Assembly (NCBI GenBank): GCA_021414025.1
Contig: JAIOPG010000006.1
Coordinates: 124,001 to 188,000 of the forward strand
Reading direction: 5' to 3'
DNA from: Planctomycetota bacterium
GTDB taxonomy: Bacteria > Planctomycetota > Phycisphaerae > Phycisphaerales > SM1A02
Length of the DNA stretch: 64,000 bases
Below are positions 19,201 through 26,712 of the stretch, piece after piece. Each line of letters begins with the position of its first letter. Position 1 is the stretch's first letter. Both the position numbers and the translations under genes were made by a program. The notes under the pieces are model-generated. The model worked only from the letters and a program-made list of their open reading frames with translations. It was not told the DNA's origin and searched no databases.

Positions 19201-19375
19201 CGTGCCGGTGCTGAGCAAGATTCCGATCGTCAACCGCTTCTTCACCAACCGGATCAATTCCAAGACCGAGCAGACGCTGCTGATGATGATTCGTCCGGAG
19301 ATTCTGATTCAGCAGGAGACCGAGGATGTGTTGTTCCCCGGCCTGCGGAATCAGTTGAGCGGCGCCGGCATGTGA
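16229..19375 (+). CDS. Secretin (type II/III secretion or pilus outer-membrane channel) with N-terminal repeat region
   Basis: A 1048-residue exported protein. A signal peptide (about residues 1-44, ending AVA-QN) is followed by a Pro/Ala-rich segment and a helical TPR-like region (about 110-330, e.g. SQWRQAIDAWTTVLNANPANAEA and later YDEALQVIDQILFMDPTNPAA, partly shown). Short N-domains come next (from about 423). Residues 541-578 are almost pure glycine with a few serines. The C-terminal secretin domain has VEVRVLKIDTDWFEQVGLDL, a TSPRLTMQNG block, and the hallmark VPVLSKIPIVNRFFTNR followed by LLMMIRPEIL. Secretins form the gated outer-membrane ring for protein or pilus export. The start ATG has GGAG nine bases upstream; the frame is open much further upstream but that part runs opposite carA. 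No other secretion genes are adjacent. Confidence 0.9.
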   Translation: MSRLKTEHAHFRGLNSYLLMAAALLAWAPALPLFNHGVNQAAVAQNDPIEPPPSEAPRNPTPPATKAPTTPPPSETPASAPPATAPDAPPASPDELSGTSNSQPATPPSLAGGTDPAEALANARAAMAASQWRQAIDAWTTVLNANPANAEAKKGLQDAQTQLDQGGGSLLDKVSDDMSVRLESFRVNFENSMFRAGEKLNRGDYAGAQLDASTAKQLLERDRSIIPAADYDAMNERVNAQLDQINESRIAGQTLEQAKQRSDAQKSSSDAQRMAQQKRVATISEMLMRVRQLQMELKYDEALQVIDQILFMDPTNPAALALRDVLESTKMYRQWADAQRQRNAAFGQIQLQDMQSTIPPKINLAGNGPKSTNAVITYPEDWPKLSFSNSKFPPVGVQRSPEDQMVDKQFDQVFDFPETTSNQKLSEVLDFWHQITKMPMYINWKALGEIDITQETEGIQLEKATVSARVMLGRILEQVGNPTSDSGRAVAEIMNGQVAVTTFTALQNLPEAKRPRVYDLTDLVFKYPDTVTLPELSSNNGGGGGGGGGGGGGGGGGGGSSGGGGSGGGSGGGGGGGGITGGTFPLTPFITGDGAVGRVQFIKDLIQKTVDPDAWNLGASMEPFDTRLVITARPDTHRNIEDLLSQLRADLALQINVEVRVLKIDTDWFEQVGLDLDIYFNGNSAQYDNARAADPNFNLRDFFFQNTNGTAAGDAKTGLLKNPVVFSGIGGTAGNASAPANATATGQAIGLPGGTAGQIQYQTGAVGVPVGVVKNGESYANGAVSNGLSAVNVQQEGLPLVNALGAAGIKGAFGATALLNPALTVGLTFLDDIQVDLLVRATQADQRNVLLTSPRLTMQNGQISYITVQNTTSYVSGFTAPTTQGVTGTPIVSTISEGFALGLQGVISADRRYVSLNVNFSLQGPVTFDPVQFQQSVAAGSQSPLGTTSTNTFQTPKFLNTSIGTTITVPDKGTAVLGGQRLTTDYEVEVGVPVLSKIPIVNRFFTNRINSKTEQTLLMMIRPEILIQQETEDVLFPGLRNQLSGAGM
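17849..17962 (+). repeat. GGC/GGT codon repeat encoding a poly-glycine linker in the secretin
   Basis: Thirty-eight consecutive codons, 34 of them glycine (GGC, GGT, one GGA) and the rest serine (AGC). The opening run is 19 glycines. It joins two N-domains of the secretin. A trinucleotide-type tract of this length could vary between strains without shifting the frame. Confidence 0.9.
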
Positions 19376-19419
19376 GCGGACGCACGCGACGATGGCGGCT
19401 AGACTCTCTTGAGCGGACG
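19373..19419 (+). repeat. Pair of 10-bp direct repeats between secretin and STAS genes
   Basis: TGAGCGGACG occurs at 19373-19382 (overlapping the secretin stop) and again at 19410-19419. A TAGACT box (19400-19405) lies between them and could be a promoter for the STAS gene. No binding factor is identifiable. Confidence 0.4.
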
Positions 19420-19453
19420 ATCTTGGATCAAACTTCGTTGATTGGAGCCCATC

Positions 19454-19816
19454 ATGGATAAAACTTCTTCAAGCGCCATTCAGATCACGCACGACGGGGG
19501 GGTGAAGAAAATCACCTTCACGCAGCGCAGCATCATTGAAGAGGGCATTATCAGCCAGATCGGCAAGGACATTGTGGCATTGATCGACAGCACCCCCAAG
19601 CCGAAGGTCCTGATTTCCTTCGCCGGAGTGGATCACCTTTCCTCAGCGGCACTTGGAGTTCTGATTACATGCCATAACCGCGTGAAGTCGAAGGATGGGC
19701 AACTTCAATTGAGCGATATCTCGAAGCCGATCTTCGAGATCTTCAAAATCACCAAATTGAACAAGATGTTCCAAATCGTTGATTCTGTCGAAATTGCCAT
19801 GAAGAACTTCAAGTAA
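19454..19816 (+). CDS. STAS-domain anti-sigma-factor antagonist
   Basis: A 120-residue single-domain protein of the SpoIIAA/RsbV type. These proteins bind and sequester an anti-sigma ATPase when unphosphorylated and are switched off by phosphorylation of a serine. The core VLISFAGVDHLSSAALGVLI matches the family's LDLSxVxxISSxGLxVLL block, with SS as the phospho-site region. Start ATG 19454 has GGAG six bases upstream; TTG 19442 is in frame but less likely. A partner-type ATPase gene follows 27 bases downstream, making a partner-switch pair. No sigma factor or PP2C phosphatase gene is adjacent, so the output is unknown. It may regulate the envelope or the upstream secretin system. Confidence 0.85.
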   Translation: MDKTSSSAIQITHDGGVKKITFTQRSIIEEGIISQIGKDIVALIDSTPKPKVLISFAGVDHLSSAALGVLITCHNRVKSKDGQLQLSDISKPIFEIFKITKLNKMFQIVDSVEIAMKNFK

Positions 19817-19843
19817 GGTCTTTTTATATTCGATTGTCACGGA

Positions 19844-20272
19844 ATGGAAATGCAAATATATCTCCAAGATCAAACGTTGACGGATCTTCGGAGAGATCTG
19901 GAATCGGTGCAAAAAGGTGTGGCCGCCACTTTGATCGAGCACAACTACACCGAGTTCGCTCAGTTCTCCATCCGTCTCTGCCTTGAGGAGGCGATCGTGA
20001 ACGCCTTCCGTCACGGCAATTGCAACGACCCTCACAAGGTGGTCAAGTTCCGATGCAGGATCAGCGACGAGCTCGCTGAGTTCGAGGTGCAGGACCAGGG
20101 GGCCGGATTCGATCCGAGCTGCGTCCCCGATCCGACCGCCGAGGAAAATCTGGAGATCCCTTCGGGCCGCGGCATCATGTTGATGCGCGCCTACATGAGC
20201 GAGGTCTCCTACGACCCGCCGGGCAACACCCTGCACATGAGCTACAAGAACGGGCCGGATCGGCCGGTGTGA
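19844..20272 (+). CDS. RsbW/SpoIIAB-type HATPase anti-sigma kinase
   Basis: A 142-residue GHKL ATPase. The N-box reads EEAIVNAFRHG, G1 reads VQDQGAGFD, and G2 is SGRGIMLMRAYMSEVSY, all typical of RsbW-like serine kinases. These kinases hold a sigma factor or phosphorylate a STAS antagonist. It has no histidine-kinase dimerisation domain. It lies directly after the STAS gene in the same direction. The ATG at 19844 is preceded by ACGGA, and a TATATT box lies 13 bases upstream. It ends 49 bases before the convergent ksgA stop. Confidence 0.85.
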   Translation: MEMQIYLQDQTLTDLRRDLESVQKGVAATLIEHNYTEFAQFSIRLCLEEAIVNAFRHGNCNDPHKVVKFRCRISDELAEFEVQDQGAGFDPSCVPDPTAEENLEIPSGRGIMLMRAYMSEVSYDPPGNTLHMSYKNGPDRPV

Positions 20273-20321
20273 CGGACCGAAGCTCCCGCGTCTGGTGTTG
20301 CGTTGCCTTGCGTGACGCAGC

Positions 20322-21125
20322 TCACGTTTGAAAATTTGCCAATGCGACCCACTCCGCCACCGAGAGCGTCTCGGGGCGCCGCGTGCGGTCGAACCCCTCC
20401 GGAAACCTGAAGCGATCACCCAGGCTCGAGCCGAGCTGCTTGCGGCGGTGCTGGTAGGCGCACTCCAGGAGTTCATGCATTCGCGCCGGTGGCGTTGGGC
20501 GCGGCTTGTGCGGCGCGATCTCGATGATGGCGCTGTCGACCTCGGGCTCCGGCCAGAAACTTCCGGGCCGGATGTCGGCGACCTTGCGGATGACGGCGTA
20601 GAACTGCGCCATCACGCTGAGCAATCCCATGTCGTGCGTGCCGGGTGCGGCGGCCAGGCGCTGGGCGACCTCGCGCTGGATGGTGACGATCATGCCTTCG
20701 CAATTGGGAAAGTCGTTCATCAGCGTGGCGATGAGCGGCGTGGCCGCCTGGTAGGGCAGGTTGGCGATCAGGCGGAAGGTACGGCCATCGATGAGCGCGG
20801 TGATTTCGGGATTGAGCGAGTGCTTGCCGGCCAGGCAATCGCCCTCGATCAGCCGGATGCGCTTGCCGAAGCGTTCTCGCATCAGCAGCGCCAGGTCGCG
20901 GTCCAGCTCGCAGGCGATGACTTCGGCGCCGGCCTCGACCAGCAGGTCGGTGAGGACTCCCGTGCCGGGTCCGACCTCGAGGATGACTTCGCCCTGCCGG
21001 ATCTTGGCGGCGCTGAGCAGCGTGCGCAGGACATTGTGGTCGTGCAGGAAGTTCTGGCCGAAGCGGTGGCGCGGCCGGAGTCCGCGCGACAGAAGCAGGC
21101 CCTTGATTTCGGAGAGCGTTTGCAC
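20322..21125 (-). CDS. rsmA: 16S rRNA dimethyladenosine transferase RsmA/KsgA
   Basis: A 267-residue SAM enzyme that dimethylates A1518 and A1519 in helix 45 of 16S rRNA. It has GQNFLHDHNVL at the N-terminus, SAM motif I VGPGTGVLTDLL, the motif IV NLPYQAATPLI (NLPY core), and the C-terminal helical domain with FWPEPEVDSAIIEI and RRKQLGSSL. The start is GTG 21125, four bases after the stop of the upstream DUF4139 gene. The pair therefore looks co-transcribed, although the functions are unrelated. Confidence 0.95.
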   Translation of the reverse strand: MQTLSEIKGLLLSRGLRPRHRFGQNFLHDHNVLRTLLSAAKIRQGEVILEVGPGTGVLTDLLVEAGAEVIACELDRDLALLMRERFGKRIRLIEGDCLAGKHSLNPEITALIDGRTFRLIANLPYQAATPLIATLMNDFPNCEGMIVTIQREVAQRLAAAPGTHDMGLLSVMAQFYAVIRKVADIRPGSFWPEPEVDSAIIEIAPHKPRPTPPARMHELLECAYQHRRKQLGSSLGDRFRFPEGFDRTRRPETLSVAEWVALANFQT

Positions 21126-21129
21126 GCGA

Positions 21130-22632
21130 TCACCAGCGGTAGCGCACGGTGTAGGTGATCAGCTTCTCGGAGTTTGCGGGCACATCCAGGGTGAACTCGA
21201 TGTTGCTGGCGTTCTTCTTCTCGAAGGGCTGGCTGCTGGCGGTGACCTCCCAGTTGCTCCAGCGGTAGAGCGGCTCGCGCACGATCACGGTCACGGGCTT
21301 GTCCTTGCGATTGCGGATCTCGATCTTGAAGGACTCGGTGATCTCGCGGCGGCCGCGGTCGGACTTGAAGTCGGTCTGGGTGCGGCTGCCGACCACATCG
21401 AAGGCGGAGCCCAGGCGCACCAGAACCTTCTCATCCTTGGGGGTGTGGCCGATCAGGTCCTCGCCGATGAACTCCAGCGTGCCGTCGCTGTCGTCGCGCT
21501 TGGAGACGCGCAGCTTGCCCGCGGGCAGCGGCATGCCTAGGTTGGCGGCCGCCTCGTTCTTGAAGCGCACGTACACGTCCACCTTGGTCTTGCCCGTCGC
21601 CCCGAAACCGGGGTCATCGACCATGCCGCCGCCAAAGCCGCCCATGTCGGAGCCCTCATAGACCAGGATCCTCTCGATGGGGATGTTGCGGGCCGCGGGG
21701 AAGAGCGAGATCTGCTCGCTGGAGTTCTCCGGAATATTGGCCGGCCGCGGCAGCGTGTAGAGGTGGAACTCGAAGAAGGCCTTCTCCTGGAAGCCGGTAT
21801 CGCTGGCCTCCATGTTCTTGGCGGCGGCCATCGGCATGGGAGCCCTGCCCCCACGGCGGAAGCCGGGCTGCACGCGCTGCACGTCGCCGGCGATCAGCTT
21901 GAGTTGCGCCTTGTCGTAGGCGCGGCCCGAGACATTGAGCATGGTCACCCACGCGGTCATGTCGGCTTTGGTGTCGGTTGGATCCAGGATCAGGTTGTAG
22001 TCGGCGCGCCAGGTGATGCCGGAAGTCTGGTAGCTGGTGCGGATTTTGTGCGAGCCCGCGCTCGCCGAGATCACGTCCCAGAGCAGGGTGGGGCGGGTGC
22101 GCAGGCCGCCCGGCAGCGCGCCGAGGGTGATCGACGCGTTGGCCTGGTTCACCAGTTGCACGCCTCCGCTAGCTGATTGCACGACCAGCTGGCCATTTCG
22201 GGCCGCCAGCAGCGTGCCTTCCACGTTCATTGGAGCGGTGTTCATGTCCACCATGGCGGAGATCGGGTGGTCGATGTATTTCTCCAGCAACTTTTCCGGG
22301 CTGACCAGGTCGAACTCGAAGCGCTGATTGGTGACCACGGTCGCGGGGTCGGTGAGATCCTCGAAGGCGACGGTGGTGGGGTCGATGAAGGCTGCGACAT
22401 CGGTGAAGGCCAGCGAGCCCGCGCCTTGGGGCATGTCCACGCCGCGGATCTCGCGGATCACGCCGAAGCCGGGGACTTCGTAGGCGGCGGTGGGGTTGTA
22501 GCCCTGGCGCTGCTGTGCGATCCAGGTCTGCGGATCGAAGCTGGCGGCGTCGGCGGTGGAATAGACGGTCAGGCTCACGCCGTCGGCGGGGGCGTCGGCG
22601 GCAAGGCACGCGGCGAGGAGAAGTTCGATCAT
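21130..22632 (-). CDS. Exported DUF4139 domain protein
   Basis: A 500-residue protein of unknown function. A short hydrophobic N-terminus (MIELLLAACLAADA) suggests export. The body is beta-rich and matches DUF4139-type proteins in its blocks SYQTSGITWRADYNLIL, DMTAWVTMLNVSGRAYDKAQ and a C-terminal GRREITESFKIEIRNRKDKPV, with the end ENSEKLITYTVRYRW-like. The start is ATG 22632, with TACACT ending exactly 6 bases upstream and no Shine-Dalgarno site; the longer open frame upstream would run through the divergent transporter gene. rsmA follows after 4 bases. Confidence 0.7.
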   Translation of the reverse strand: MIELLLAACLAADAPADGVSLTVYSTADAASFDPQTWIAQQRQGYNPTAAYEVPGFGVIREIRGVDMPQGAGSLAFTDVAAFIDPTTVAFEDLTDPATVVTNQRFEFDLVSPEKLLEKYIDHPISAMVDMNTAPMNVEGTLLAARNGQLVVQSASGGVQLVNQANASITLGALPGGLRTRPTLLWDVISASAGSHKIRTSYQTSGITWRADYNLILDPTDTKADMTAWVTMLNVSGRAYDKAQLKLIAGDVQRVQPGFRRGGRAPMPMAAAKNMEASDTGFQEKAFFEFHLYTLPRPANIPENSSEQISLFPAARNIPIERILVYEGSDMGGFGGGMVDDPGFGATGKTKVDVYVRFKNEAAANLGMPLPAGKLRVSKRDDSDGTLEFIGEDLIGHTPKDEKVLVRLGSAFDVVGSRTQTDFKSDRGRREITESFKIEIRNRKDKPVTVIVREPLYRWSNWEVTASSQPFEKKNASNIEFTLDVPANSEKLITYTVRYRW

Positions 22633-22638
22633 CGCAAA

Positions 22639-22644
22639 AGTGTA
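22639..22644 (-). promoter_or_regulatory. Predicted -10 box of the DUF4139 gene (TACACT, 6 bases before ATG)
   Basis: TACACT read on the minus strand, ending exactly 6 bases before the ATG at 22632. It overlaps the alternative start of the divergent TauE gene. Confidence 0.5.
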
Positions 22645-22672
22645 CCTTCGCGTATTTGATACAACATCGAAC

Positions 22673-23521
22673 GTGCGCGACGCGAACCCAATCCTGTTCG
22701 ACCTGATCATCATCGCGGTCAGCGCGCTCAGCGGATGCTTCGGGTCGATGCTGGGGCTGGGCGGCGGCGCGATTCTGATTCCAGTGCTGGTCACGGGCAT
22801 GGGCGTCGACGTGAAGAGCGCGATCGCTGCAAGTCTGGTGGCCGTGGTCACCACCAGCGGCGCGGCGGCGCTGATCCGCGGGCGCAATTCGATGTCCAAC
22901 TACCGCGTGGGCATCACGCTGGAGGTGGTCGCGGGGCTCGGAGCCATCGTTGGGGCGGGGCTGGCCACGATTGCGCCGGGCGACCTGCTGACGATGCTGT
23001 TCGGAGTCAGCCTGTTGGTCACGGCCGCAATGTCGTGGCGCGGCGTTGTGGATCCCACCGAGCGGCTTCCGCAGTCGCGAGGCTCGAGGCTGCTGCAGCT
23101 GGATGGCGTGGAGGAAACTGCGGATGGCCCGCGCATCTACCGCGTGCAGCGGGTGCCGGCGGGACTGGGCGTGATGACGATCGCCGGGATCCTGAGCGGC
23201 ATGCTGGGCATCGGCTCCGGCGCGTTCAAGGTGGCGGCCATGGACACCTGCATGCGCATGCCCTTTCGGGTGAGCACGATCACGAGCAATTTCATGATCG
23301 GCATCACCGCGGCCAGCGGCGTGATGGTCTACCTGCGCGGCGGCAAGATCGACCCGACCATCGCGGGGCCGGTGCTGATCGGCATCGTGCCCGGGGCGAT
23401 GCTGGGATCGTGGCTCGTCCCAAGAATCAAAGTCGGACTGCTCAAGAAGATCTTCCTGATTGTGATCATTCTGATCGGCCTACAGATGATGTTCAGGGGC
23501 GGCATGGAGCTTTTGAAATGA
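22673..23521 (+). CDS. TauE/SafE-family membrane transporter (sulfite/organosulfur exporter type)
   Basis: About 282 residues and eight predicted membrane helices in two halves. Each half begins with the family's glycine-rich turn: GCFGSMLGLGGGAILIPVL near the N-terminus and AGILSGMLGIGSGAFKVAAM in the middle. TauE/SafE proteins export sulfite, sulfoacetate or similar anions across the inner membrane; the substrate here is unknown. The start is uncertain. GTG 22673 leaves a 40-base divergent promoter gap, whereas GTG 22640 would leave only 7 bases to the opposite gene. The stop overlaps the next start as ATGA. Confidence 0.85.
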   Translation: MRDANPILFDLIIIAVSALSGCFGSMLGLGGGAILIPVLVTGMGVDVKSAIAASLVAVVTTSGAAALIRGRNSMSNYRVGITLEVVAGLGAIVGAGLATIAPGDLLTMLFGVSLLVTAAMSWRGVVDPTERLPQSRGSRLLQLDGVEETADGPRIYRVQRVPAGLGVMTIAGILSGMLGIGSGAFKVAAMDTCMRMPFRVSTITSNFMIGITAASGVMVYLRGGKIDPTIAGPVLIGIVPGAMLGSWLVPRIKVGLLKKIFLIVIILIGLQMMFRGGMELLK

Positions 23522-23946
23522 CGCCGCCGACGGATGGGTCCGCTGATCCGCAATCAAGGCAGGTGGCCGACGAAATCGCCTATCTGCGCTCGCGACAGCT
23601 GCAACCGGTCTTCCGCGTGATGCAGAACGTGCTGCTGTGGGTGCTGACCATCGTCTCCATCGCGCTGATCTGCACGGGGCAGGGGATGGCGTGGGCGCGA
23701 GGCATGTCGCACGCGGACATCCGCGCGGCGGTCGCAAGCTGGAGCACGCCGGCGGATTACCTCCACGCCGTCGGAAGCGTGAACCCCGCGGCGATGATGA
23801 TGCTGGGCATCCTGTGTGGCATCGCGATGCCCTTCCTGCGCACGATGGTGGTCGCGTGCGGATTCCTGCAGCAGCGCAACTGGCTCCACGTCGCGCTGTC
23901 GCTGCTGGTGATCGCAATCATGCTGCTGGGGTTGTGGGTCAAATAG
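23518..23946 (+). CDS. Small DUF1634-like membrane protein, partner of the TauE transporter
   Basis: A 142-residue protein with three hydrophobic helices (about residues 38-58, 92-110 and 120-140) and a hydrophilic N-terminus. It is coupled by ATGA to the TauE-type gene. DUF1634 proteins are small three-helix membrane proteins that often sit next to TauE/SafE genes, which fits length, topology and position. I recognise it by context more than by sequence. A role as an accessory subunit of the exporter is an inference. Confidence 0.6.
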   Translation: MTPPTDGSADPQSRQVADEIAYLRSRQLQPVFRVMQNVLLWVLTIVSIALICTGQGMAWARGMSHADIRAAVASWSTPADYLHAVGSVNPAAMMMLGILCGIAMPFLRTMVVACGFLQQRNWLHVALSLLVIAIMLLGLWVK

Positions 23947-25304
23947 TGGGCGATCAAGCGCTGCGACCTTCGCCTGACAACACCAGACTGCGGGTGCTTT
24001 CGGCGAGGGCGTTGCGAGCGGCGGTGTTCGTGGTCGGGCTCCTCACCGGATTCGCGGCGGGCATCGCACTTCTGGAGTGGCGTGATGCTCCGTACGCCTC
24101 GATCGAAACGGCGAACAGCCGCGCGGAATCCACGATCCGCAACGGGGAAATCGGCGTCGAGCAGGTGCGGCCCGAACGCACGGAATTCGAAAATTATGTC
24201 GGCCGCCAGGGGCACCGAATAGCCGAATCCGGATATCAGAACTCGTGGCGGACTCCGGAATACTGGATCGGTCCGGTGCTGTTCCTGTTTATCTTCGTGT
24301 TCTTTGGGCTTGGACTTGCTTGCAGAGCGCCCAAGTGGATGGCGCCGAAGGCGGCTCGCATCGCCTTCCGAGGCACCGATGGTTCAGCCGCGACAGCGCT
24401 TTGGAAGGACACGCTTCGGAGATCGATCGCGTGCATGCAGGGGCCGAGCGCCATTGCTGCCGCGATTTTGACCGGGTTCGCAGTCATTGTCGCGTGCGAT
24501 CTCCGAGAATTTTGGCTCAAGCTGGCTGGAACGACCTACACAATGGTGCCCCTCGCCCTTCCAGAGGATGTCGAATCGTTGCTCATCGCGTCGATCATCG
24601 TCCCATATGTCATTGTCGTGATCGTGGCGCGCTGGCGGATAAAGCGGAATCCGGAAATGACCCGATTGTGGTGCGCTCGCTGCGGATATTCGCTGCGGGC
24701 GCTTTCTTCGGATCCGTCCGGCGCGGTCTGCTGCCCGGAGTGCGGTTGCGCCGTCCCGCAGTCGCCCGATGCGCAGTGCACGGCCCGTCGTCTCGCGCCG
24801 GCGATCGCCGTGTCGGTCACGCTGGCGCTGCTGCTTGCCGCGCATCACTGGGCCTACAAGCTCGAGGATCTCTGGAACGCAGGGAAGTCCTCGCGTGTCA
24901 TCCACAGCAACGGGATTTATGTCACGGTCAGTGGCGTCGTCCGCATGCAGTGTGCGTATGGAACCATCTGGTTCCGGGTGGATCCGGTCGATCCCTACGA
25001 CGGCGGCTCACTCACCTTCGATGATGTGGCCTTGCGTGTGGTCGCGGAGCTGCGCGACACGGCGAGTCCGCCCAGCGATCCCAAGACCATTCGAAAAATC
25101 TTCACGATCAAGGTGAACGATCCGAATTGGGTCAAGGGCGTCTCAAGATTCACCTGGACGACCATCGCCGACTTGGGCAAGGGGAACCACATGTACCTGA
25201 CCGCGGACTGGAACGACACGAATTTGGTGCTGATCTCCCTCTTTCCGCCCTGCGCAACATCCATCAAAGCCATCGATCCCTCGACGGCGCCGCCGTTCGA
25301 TTGA
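23946..25304 (+). CDS. Membrane protein with planctomycete-type C-G-Y zinc ribbon, function unknown
   Basis: A 452-residue protein with hydrophobic helices near the N-terminus (about 21-40), at about 105-125, 165-185 and 215-235, and a further one after the ribbon. A cytosolic zinc ribbon at about 240-270 reads CARCGYSLRAL, then CCPECGC. It is followed by a helix (IAVSVTLALLLAA) and a C-terminal domain that is probably extracytoplasmic. The C-x2-C-G-Y-L with CPECG ribbon recurs in many planctomycete membrane proteins of unknown role. The start is GTG 23946, whose G is the last base of the preceding TAG stop. This implies an operon with the TauE pair. Nothing identifies a substrate. Confidence 0.7.
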   Translation: MGDQALRPSPDNTRLRVLSARALRAAVFVVGLLTGFAAGIALLEWRDAPYASIETANSRAESTIRNGEIGVEQVRPERTEFENYVGRQGHRIAESGYQNSWRTPEYWIGPVLFLFIFVFFGLGLACRAPKWMAPKAARIAFRGTDGSAATALWKDTLRRSIACMQGPSAIAAAILTGFAVIVACDLREFWLKLAGTTYTMVPLALPEDVESLLIASIIVPYVIVVIVARWRIKRNPEMTRLWCARCGYSLRALSSDPSGAVCCPECGCAVPQSPDAQCTARRLAPAIAVSVTLALLLAAHHWAYKLEDLWNAGKSSRVIHSNGIYVTVSGVVRMQCAYGTIWFRVDPVDPYDGGSLTFDDVALRVVAELRDTASPPSDPKTIRKIFTIKVNDPNWVKGVSRFTWTTIADLGKGNHMYLTADWNDTNLVLISLFPPCATSIKAIDPSTAPPFD

Positions 25305-25379
25305 TGTGGGTGGCGAGCCGAACAGGTGCTCGTGACGTAAACGCTGGGCTCGAATCAGCAGCCCGAAAATCGCAACAGC

Positions 25380-26288
25380 TTACTTCGACTTGCGAGCCGT
25401 CACATCAAGGCTCGTGATGTAGTCGCTGGGCTTCGATCCCGCGGGGAGGTTGGCAACGATCTGCCGGTAGAGCGGGTCTTCCCAATTCATCATCGCGTCG
25501 ATGTATTCCGGTTTTGGAGTCAACTTCAATTCGGTCAAGCCCGCAGCGAGCGCCATCGTTCGCGTCTCCTCCACCATCACGGCACCGGCCACGCATCCGA
25601 CGAGGGCTTCGACATCCTGCTTGACGGAATCAGGAAGCGGGCGAACCAGCGCAAGATCGGAGACGGCCACCCGGCCGCCCGGCTTCAGCACGCGGGCAAT
25701 CTCCTTCCACACGCGCGCCTTGTCCGGGGAGAGGTTAAGCACGCAGTTGGAGATCGCCACATCCACGCTCGAATCGGCCACGGGAAGTGCTTCGATCTCG
25801 CCCAGACGGAACTCGACATTGTCCAGGTTGGTTTGCTTCTGATACGCGGCGATATTGCGACGAGCCTTCGTCACCATGTCCGGCGTCATGTCCACGCCGA
25901 TCACGCGACCGGCCGCGCCGACTTTTGGCCCCGCCACGAAGCAGTCAAATCCGCCGCCCGCGCCGAGATCGAGCACCACTTCGCCGGATTTCAGCGAGGC
26001 GATTGCGGTCGGGTTGCCGCAGGAGAGGCCCATGTTCGCGCCCTCCGGCGACGCGGCCAATTCGTCGCCGGTGTAGCCGATGGCAGCAGCCAGTTGCTCG
26101 GGCGTGAAGGCGGTCGCTCCGCAGCATCCGCCGCCGCTGCCGCTTGGGCCGCAGCAACCGCCCTTGGCGATCTTGGAATATCCCTCGCGGACATTTTCCC
26201 GCACGGTGTCCGCGTTCGGAGTTGCCGCGGCAACAGGGGGCGTGCAGCACGAGTCAGAGCAGCAGGTGCGGTCGGATTTGGTGTTCAT
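25380..26288 (-). CDS. arsM: Arsenite S-adenosylmethionine methyltransferase
   Basis: A 302-residue cytosolic enzyme that methylates As(III) to volatile or less reactive species. A cysteine-rich N-terminus (CCSDSCC, later GGCCGPSG and GGGCCG) precedes the SAM fold with VLDLGAGGGFDCF. The three arsenic-binding cysteines of the family appear as Cys90 (NMGLSCGNP), Cys182 (ISNCVLNLSPDK) and Cys232 (VGCVAGA). The start ATG 26288 has a strong AAGGAG site eight bases upstream. The gene follows the arsR repressor gene by 40 bases and is likely induced by arsenite through it. No arsB, acr3 or arsC is in the window, so the locus would methylate rather than pump arsenic. Confidence 0.93.
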   Translation of the reverse strand: MNTKSDRTCCSDSCCTPPVAAATPNADTVRENVREGYSKIAKGGCCGPSGSGGGCCGATAFTPEQLAAAIGYTGDELAASPEGANMGLSCGNPTAIASLKSGEVVLDLGAGGGFDCFVAGPKVGAAGRVIGVDMTPDMVTKARRNIAAYQKQTNLDNVEFRLGEIEALPVADSSVDVAISNCVLNLSPDKARVWKEIARVLKPGGRVAVSDLALVRPLPDSVKQDVEALVGCVAGAVMVEETRTMALAAGLTELKLTPKPEYIDAMMNWEDPLYRQIVANLPAGSKPSDYITSLDVTARKSK

Positions 26289-26328
26289 GATCAAATCTCC
26301 TTTATAAGTTTGTGGCAGGCTGGCGCGG

Positions 26329-26706
26329 CTAGCAGCACTTGCAAGCACCCTTTGTCCCGGGGCAGCACTCGTCCAGCGCGTTTGCGAGAGCTCGAAGGGA
26401 GCGGCAGAGTTCGGCGTAGCGGACGCGGTAAAACACCTCGCGCCCATTCTTCATGGCTTCCAGAACGCCGGCGCGGGCAAGCAGCTTGAGATGTCGTGAA
26501 ACCACGGATTGATCGACCGTGCAACATTCAGCCACTTCATTGACTGAACAGCTGCGCCCGCACTTGGCGATGCACCTGACGAGCGAGTTCCGCGTGGGGT
26601 CGCAAAGAGCCTTAAAAAGCATTGGATTGAGGTGGTCGTCGATAGGCCGACAGCAATCAAGGGCATGTCGAGGGCTCGCCGGGCGACGTTTGCATATATG
26701 CGTCAT
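26329..26706 (-). CDS. arsR: ArsR-family metalloregulatory repressor with Cys-rich tail
   Basis: A 125-residue winged-helix repressor. The core is LFKALCDPTRNSLV, then the recognition helix in DQSVVSRHLKLLARAGVLE and the wing KNGREVFYRV. Cysteines are abundant: a CxxxC pair region (CIAKCGRSC), CC before the recognition helix, and a C-terminal tail with ECC and CKCC, all candidates for As(III) binding. The start is chosen at ATG 26706 because a TACACT box ends exactly 6 bases upstream with a TTGACT box 17 bases further; ATG 26709 directly before it is in frame. It heads the arsR-arsM unit and probably represses it. Confidence 0.9.
   Translation of the reverse strand: MTHICKRRPASPRHALDCCRPIDDHLNPMLFKALCDPTRNSLVRCIAKCGRSCSVNEVAECCTVDQSVVSRHLKLLARAGVLEAMKNGREVFYRVRYAELCRSLRALANALDECCPGTKGACKCC
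26692..26701. promoter_or_regulatory. GCATATATGC palindrome at the arsR 5' end, possible ArsR operator
   Basis: A perfect 10-bp palindrome lies just inside the arsR reading frame and is preceded by several TGCAT half-sites at about 26690-26750, overlapping the promoter. This is a suitable place for an autorepressor, but binding is inferred only from position and symmetry. Confidence 0.4.
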
Positions 26707-26712
26707 CATGCA

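Noticed and set aside
22640-22672. Earlier GTG start for the TauE-type gene
   Set aside because: It would leave only 7 bases between divergent start codons and add a non-hydrophobic leader, so GTG 22673 was preferred, though not proven.
25341-25364. tRNA T-arm-like segment GGGCTCGAATCAGCAGCCC
   Set aside because: The loop is nine bases rather than seven and no D-arm, anticodon arm or acceptor stem surrounds it; at most a weak hairpin between convergent genes.
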